From positions 62,001-126,000 of the forward strand of contig JAFQMD010000030.1 of assembly GCA_017396365.1 (NCBI GenBank): DNA of 64,000 nucleotides. Direction: 5' to 3'. Below, one piece after another: positions 60,127 to 64,000 of this stretch (positions within the stretch are counted from its first letter, which is position 1; every line of letters starts with the position of its first letter). The position numbers and the translations under genes were made by a program. Source of the stretch: Clostridia bacterium. GTDB lineage: Bacteria; Bacillota; Clostridia; Christensenellales; Borkfalkiaceae. The notes under the pieces were generated by a model. The model did not search any database and was not told the DNA's origin. It saw only the letters and a program-made list of their open reading frames with translations.

Positions 60127-61776
60127 TTATTTACCTCCCTTTTTCTTTAACATTAAGACCGAACCCACTAGTGCAAGCATCATACAAGAGCCAATATCAA
60201 CACTACTTTTACAACCCTTTTTTTTCGGTGGAGCATCTGCCTTAAAAAGCGTGTCGCCACGGTTATCCCATCCGTCAACGTACAAGAAATCGTCTTGCTC
60301 AGGGAATTTACTCGACGTAAAACCTGTTTCTACTAAATTAGGATTTTTATCCTTGTTTTCAATTATGAGATTATCAATCCAATAATTAGCGCAATAGGAT
60401 TCTCTGCCGTTTGCCATATTATTTTGCACGTAATTAAAATCGTCGCCATAGCCCCAAATTTGTACGAATCCCTGCGGAGTATATCCCAAGTCGTAATCCA
60501 GAACTTTGTAATATCTGTTAGTCGGTTCGTTGTCGTATTTTACAAACACCTGCAATTTGCCGTCTAACATCTCTACTTTTAGATTTATCGTTCTCTCATT
60601 TCCATCACCGTCAACTCCATTTTTGGTAGCAAAGAAGTTATATTCGTTTGAAATCGACGTTTGTTTAAGAATAGAATAGTTATTGAGTAGTACGCAAGCA
60701 AAACTAATTGCATCCCCGTTTACATAAACGGGCATCATATAAAAGAACAAGGACTGCGCAACTGCCACCGCCGAATTCGTTTTGATTGCAGAGCAACCGA
60801 TAGACACCCCTATCCAGTTGGTCGCAGGCGTAATGATATTTCCTTCCGTATCCTTCTCTGCAACTCTTTGAATATGCGGGATATCATAGGTCATTGTAAA
60901 ATTAGAAAACTCGTATTTCGTAGAAATATATCCAGTTACCGTTACGTTGGTAAACTTCAAAACTCCGTCTTCACAAACCACCTTTTCAGGCGTATAATAA
61001 CCGCTATTACCGCCTTCCGAATATAACAGAGCGCTATTAAACCCATCCGAGAACGTTTCGTTGATATTACTATTTGTAGGTCTATCATAGGTTGCCGCGC
61101 GAACTTCAGCATTGTAAATTTCCACCGAAGAAGGCGCGCTTTGTCCAAAACCAAAATAGCCAACGCTTGCCACCTTTTTTTCATTATCATGATTGAGCAA
61201 AACGTCGTTATTGATTTTTAAATACATACTTCCTGCGGAAAACACGTCGAAGTCAATAACGAGATCTTCGTTATAAGTGTAGGTCGTTTGCGCTGTATAT
61301 ACAACGCCCAGATTTTCACCTGCAAAGTTTTTCACCTTTACGCCAACTGTACCGCCATTATCATACAGACAAATTGCCGATGCGGAATTAACGGCAGAAT
61401 AAGGACGCGCTAAGCCAAAACCGATGTAAAATTCACCCGTCAGGACTTCGTTGACCTTTACCGTAACCGTACCGTTTATGCAAGTATCAATCCCCATTTC
61501 ACGCAAATCGTTAGCAAGGATAACGCTGACAAGTTTACTTTCCGCATTCGTTTTATCCTTTTTAAAAACAATTTTACCGTCTTTTTGGGATATATCCCCC
61601 GTTTTATACCATTTTTGATTGGAAAGTTCGTCCTTGTACATATCTTCGGTTACTACTTGTTGAGTAGACATACCTGCCTTTGCGGTAATTGTAGGCATTA
61701 CACCTACAAATCCTCCCAAGCAAATACCTAAACAAGCAAGGAACGCTATTCCTTTTTTTAATAATGATTTTTTCAT
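60127..61776 (-). CDS. Secreted beta-rich protein with C-terminal membrane anchor
   Basis: A 549-residue protein with a signal peptide (GIAFLACLGICLGGFVGVMPTITAKA). The two large beta-rich parts contain NDLREMGIDTCINGTVTVKV and FVQIWGYGDDFNY, suggestive of concanavalin-like (laminin-G/DUF1080-type) carbohydrate-binding domains. The end is KKKGCKSSVDIGSCMM, then a short hydrophobic helix and KKKGGK, a sorting-type tail found on many surface proteins of gut Clostridia. Probably a glycan-binding surface protein working with the binding lipoprotein encoded upstream. Confidence 0.7.
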   Translation of the reverse strand: MKKSLLKKGIAFLACLGICLGGFVGVMPTITAKAGMSTQQVVTEDMYKDELSNQKWYKTGDISQKDGKIVFKKDKTNAESKLVSVILANDLREMGIDTCINGTVTVKVNEVLTGEFYIGFGLARPYSAVNSASAICLYDNGGTVGVKVKNFAGENLGVVYTAQTTYTYNEDLVIDFDVFSAGSMYLKINNDVLLNHDNEKKVASVGYFGFGQSAPSSVEIYNAEVRAATYDRPTNSNINETFSDGFNSALLYSEGGNSGYYTPEKVVCEDGVLKFTNVTVTGYISTKYEFSNFTMTYDIPHIQRVAEKDTEGNIITPATNWIGVSIGCSAIKTNSAVAVAQSLFFYMMPVYVNGDAISFACVLLNNYSILKQTSISNEYNFFATKNGVDGDGNERTINLKVEMLDGKLQVFVKYDNEPTNRYYKVLDYDLGYTPQGFVQIWGYGDDFNYVQNNMANGRESYCANYWIDNLIIENKDKNPNLVETGFTSSKFPEQDDFLYVDGWDNRGDTLFKADAPPKKKGCKSSVDIGSCMMLALVGSVLMLKKKGGK

Positions 61777-61786
61777 AAACTTCGCC

Positions 61787-63358
61787 TTATTTTAAACCTG
61801 CATTACTTAAATAAGTATTCCAGTTATCGCTAAACGCTTTCGTAATTTCGCTCCATACGGTATCAGCCGACTTTGCGCCCGATTGTTGGCTCATAGCGCT
61901 GACAAAATTCACCGCCGCATAATCAAATGCTCCGCCACGAGTAAACACAAGACTTCTTCTGCCTTCTACGTAACCAACCATAGTATATTTTTGAGAGAAC
62001 TCATACATCGTCTTTTCAAACGTAGACCAAGAATCTACGTTAGGCGCATTTTCAGTCTTATCAAACGTGAACGGCAATGACATATGAGTTTTATTATTCA
62101 TAATTTTTTGCGCTTCATCCGAGAAATAGAATGCTACGAATTTCTTTGCGCCTTCCTTTGCCGAAGCATAATTAGGAATACAAATAGCGTGTTGGCTGTA
62201 ATTTTCCCAAATTATATTTCTGGCTTCAAAAATCCTGTTCCAGTCGCTTTCGCAAATTGCAACTTCACCGATTTTATACGTACCGTCAGCCTTCTTAACG
62301 TCGCTGATTGCAATTTTGCCGTTGGTAACGTTATCAACCACTTCAATAACAGCAGACAGCATAGCGTCCGTTTTTACGTCCGTGAGTTTATCGGTAATCG
62401 AACTTATTACGGGCGTTTGCATAATAGAGAAATTTTTACTGGTTGAACTTGCCGTTTTCATTTCGTTATTCATCCATGCGCCGTTACACATCATAACTGC
62501 TCTGCCATTTAAGAATTTCGTTTGTTGCGTGGTATGATCTGCGGAATTAGAACCCGAAACAACGTATTGCGAATCCAGCAAAGTTTCCAACACTTTCAAC
62601 GCCTGATATCTTCCGTCCTTTGCCGTCAACACGTCAAGACTGGGTTTTTCACTCTCCGTGCCAAGCACAGCAACGTCCTGTCCAAGAGTAGAATAGGTAT
62701 TATAGTAGTAGTCCAAACCGTCGTATTGCGCTTGCCAAATATTATAAACGTATTCCCAATAACCGCCGCTGAAATAGATAAAAGGCTTGCAATTATCTTT
62801 ATTATACGCCGTATAAAGGTCAAACACAAGATTACGAAGTTCATTTGTCGTTTTAGGGATTTCATAACCTTCCATCAAATCTTCGTTGTATACGATACCG
62901 CAAACACCGCCGCCATACGGAAGGGTGTAATATTTTCCATCGTAGAACTTGTAGTTATCCAAAAGACTCTTTGAAACTTTTTCAGAAACCTTCTTGCTTT
63001 CCCCTGCGTTTACCATCGTAAGTATGTCGTCAAGCGGTTCCAAGTATTGATACAACGAGTTAGACGGAATAGGTTCAAAATACAAATCCACCGTATTATA
63101 TTTCGCGCCGTTCATAATATTATCGGCAATAGCCGTATTCGTCGTTTCCGAGTTAAAATCTACGTTATATTCGGGATATTTCGCTTCAAACGCCGCTACT
63201 ATATCATTCATAAATTCATCGCCCATACCAGAGCGCCAAAAGGTGATTTCTATATCCGTTGCGCTGTCAGCCGTTTTATTCTTCTTGTTGCAACCAGACG
63301 CAAAGACTGTCGCAAGCGACATTACGCCCATAAGCGCTAAACTAATTATTTTTCTCAT
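61787..63358 (-). CDS. Sugar ABC transporter substrate-binding lipoprotein (family 1)
   Basis: A 523-residue extracellular solute-binding lipoprotein with lipobox ASGC (about residue 23). Recognisable are ITFWRSGMGDEFMNDIVAAFEAKYPEYNV at the start, LPYGGGVCGIVYNEDLMEGYEIPKT, FLNGRAVMMCNGAWMNNEM, and the carbohydrate-type second lobe. It follows the permease gene (cut by the right edge) by 17 bases. Larger than common members (~420-450). Substrate likely an oligosaccharide of the glycan handled by the nearby cluster. Confidence 0.92.
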   Translation of the reverse strand: MRKIISLALMGVMSLATVFASGCNKKNKTADSATDIEITFWRSGMGDEFMNDIVAAFEAKYPEYNVDFNSETTNTAIADNIMNGAKYNTVDLYFEPIPSNSLYQYLEPLDDILTMVNAGESKKVSEKVSKSLLDNYKFYDGKYYTLPYGGGVCGIVYNEDLMEGYEIPKTTNELRNLVFDLYTAYNKDNCKPFIYFSGGYWEYVYNIWQAQYDGLDYYYNTYSTLGQDVAVLGTESEKPSLDVLTAKDGRYQALKVLETLLDSQYVVSGSNSADHTTQQTKFLNGRAVMMCNGAWMNNEMKTASSTSKNFSIMQTPVISSITDKLTDVKTDAMLSAVIEVVDNVTNGKIAISDVKKADGTYKIGEVAICESDWNRIFEARNIIWENYSQHAICIPNYASAKEGAKKFVAFYFSDEAQKIMNNKTHMSLPFTFDKTENAPNVDSWSTFEKTMYEFSQKYTMVGYVEGRRSLVFTRGGAFDYAAVNFVSAMSQQSGAKSADTVWSEITKAFSDNWNTYLSNAGLK

Positions 63359-63375
63359 AAGATGTCTCCTTATTT

Positions 63376-64000
63376 TTATTCTTTGATTCCGCCAAGGGAA
63401 ACGTTGTTCATCATGATATTGTTAAAACAAATAAATACTATAAGCGTAGGAATGGACGATACCATGCACGCCGCAAACAGCAAATCCCTTCTTACGTAGT
63501 ATTTCATGTCAAAATCGAAAAGGTAAATACCAACGGACAAGGTGGGCAACTCAGGCAAGTACAGTAGTTGCGCGTCGTAACTATTCCAAGCCCCCATCCA
63601 CGAAAGTAAGAATAACGCCCCCAACATCGTCATACTTTGGGGAAGCATTACCCTAAAAAACACCTGCCAATCGTTTGCCCCGTCTATAAATGCCGCCTCC
63701 GCATAACTCCATGAAAGGTTTTTAAAGAACGCCGCAAAGTACATATACGACGCGCCTATTCCGCCAAAAGCAGTGATAACGAATAAATAATTATTCATTA
63801 GCCCTAAATTATAAATGAGCTTAAACATTGCACCGCCGGAGCTATATATAGGCAGTAGCATTACGACAAAGGACAAATAATAATATATTTGCGATCCCCA
63901 AAACTTATATTTTGTCGTTACGTATGCAAGCATAGCAGTAAACATAATACCGCCTGCCGCAGGCACAACCGAGAAGAAAATACTGTTAAACGTCATTTCT
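63376..64000 (-). CDS. Carbohydrate ABC transporter permease (MalG-type), cut by window edge
   Basis: The C-terminal ~208 residues of a MalG/LacG-type permease; the frame is open to the right edge, so the first helix and ~80 residues are missing. The EAA loop reads EAAFIDGANDWQVFFRVMLPQS, and the end NNVSLGGIKE is the usual C-terminus of the family. Partner MalF-type permease should lie beyond the edge. It heads the binding protein and surface proteins in one leftward unit. Confidence 0.93.
   Translation of the reverse strand, partial: EMTFNSIFFSVVPAAGGIMFTAMLAYVTTKYKFWGSQIYYYLSFVVMLLPIYSSGGAMFKLIYNLGLMNNYLFVITAFGGIGASYMYFAAFFKNLSWSYAEAAFIDGANDWQVFFRVMLPQSMTMLGALFLLSWMGAWNSYDAQLLYLPELPTLSVGIYLFDFDMKYYVRRDLLFAACMVSSIPTLIVFICFNNIMMNNVSLGGIKE

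Overview
The window reads as one contig of a strictly anaerobic, low-GC Gram-positive bacterium, most likely an uncultured gut-type member of the Clostridia. Evidence for this: a SCIFF ribosomal peptide with its radical-SAM maturase, a class III (oxygen-sensitive) ribonucleotide reductase with activase, a reverse rubrerythrin, a pta-ackA acetate pathway, DnaD/DnaI-type replication proteins, strong AGGAGG ribosome binding sites and TTGACA-N17-TATAAT promoters. No rRNA or tRNA gene was recognised.

Layout. 1-4.8 kb: sbcC (cut by the left edge) and sbcD run leftward; a DnaD-like protein and a DnaI/DnaC-like loader run rightward from an interleaved promoter. 4.9-9.8 kb: a leftward unit of proS, an Asn/Tyr/Gly-tailed membrane protein, mnmE and a LysR regulator. 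10-12.9 kb: transketolase plus a coiled-coil membrane protein. 13-17.8 kb: reverse rubrerythrin, an EamA exporter, yceD-rpmF and pta-ackA. 17.8-23.4 kb: tmcAL, an Orn/Lys/Arg decarboxylase-like enzyme, scfB, the 50-codon scfA gene, and a methionine gamma-lyase-like protein. 23.4-26.2 kb: an amino-acid ABC importer under a lysine riboswitch, whose binding protein appears circularly permuted. 26.2-31.7 kb: a Fur/PerR regulator, an Mbeg1-like hydrolase, engB and lon, and a small membrane protein. 31.7-40.5 kb: an oppABCDF peptide importer in which several subunits carry large insertions. 41-45.4 kb: nagA-nagB-ROK kinase with a divergent AraC regulator. 45.5-50 kb: trxA, trxB, a redoxin-fused nrdD with tandem NrdR boxes, and nrdG.

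50-64 kb is accessory in character. After a VOC protein and a decayed gene comes a tightly packed leftward seven-gene cluster: serine hydrolase, GH37-like enzyme, three SGNH hydrolases, a clan-A-like glycosidase and an esterase. It is divergent from an AraC regulator. Beyond it lie a sugar ABC binding protein and permease (cut by the right edge), a secreted tail-anchored protein and a lipoprotein with a glycosidase-like fold. Together these look like an uptake and processing locus for a heavily acylated glycan.

The observations most worth following up are the permuted lysine-type binding protein under the L-box, the remodelled Opp transporter with large insertions in OppD, OppF and OppC, the NrdD-redoxin fusion cotranscribed with thioredoxin and its reductase, and the acyl-glycan cluster. 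Start sites were moved from the longest ORF where a ribosome binding site decided the matter. All functions are inferred from sequence recognition without database searches.
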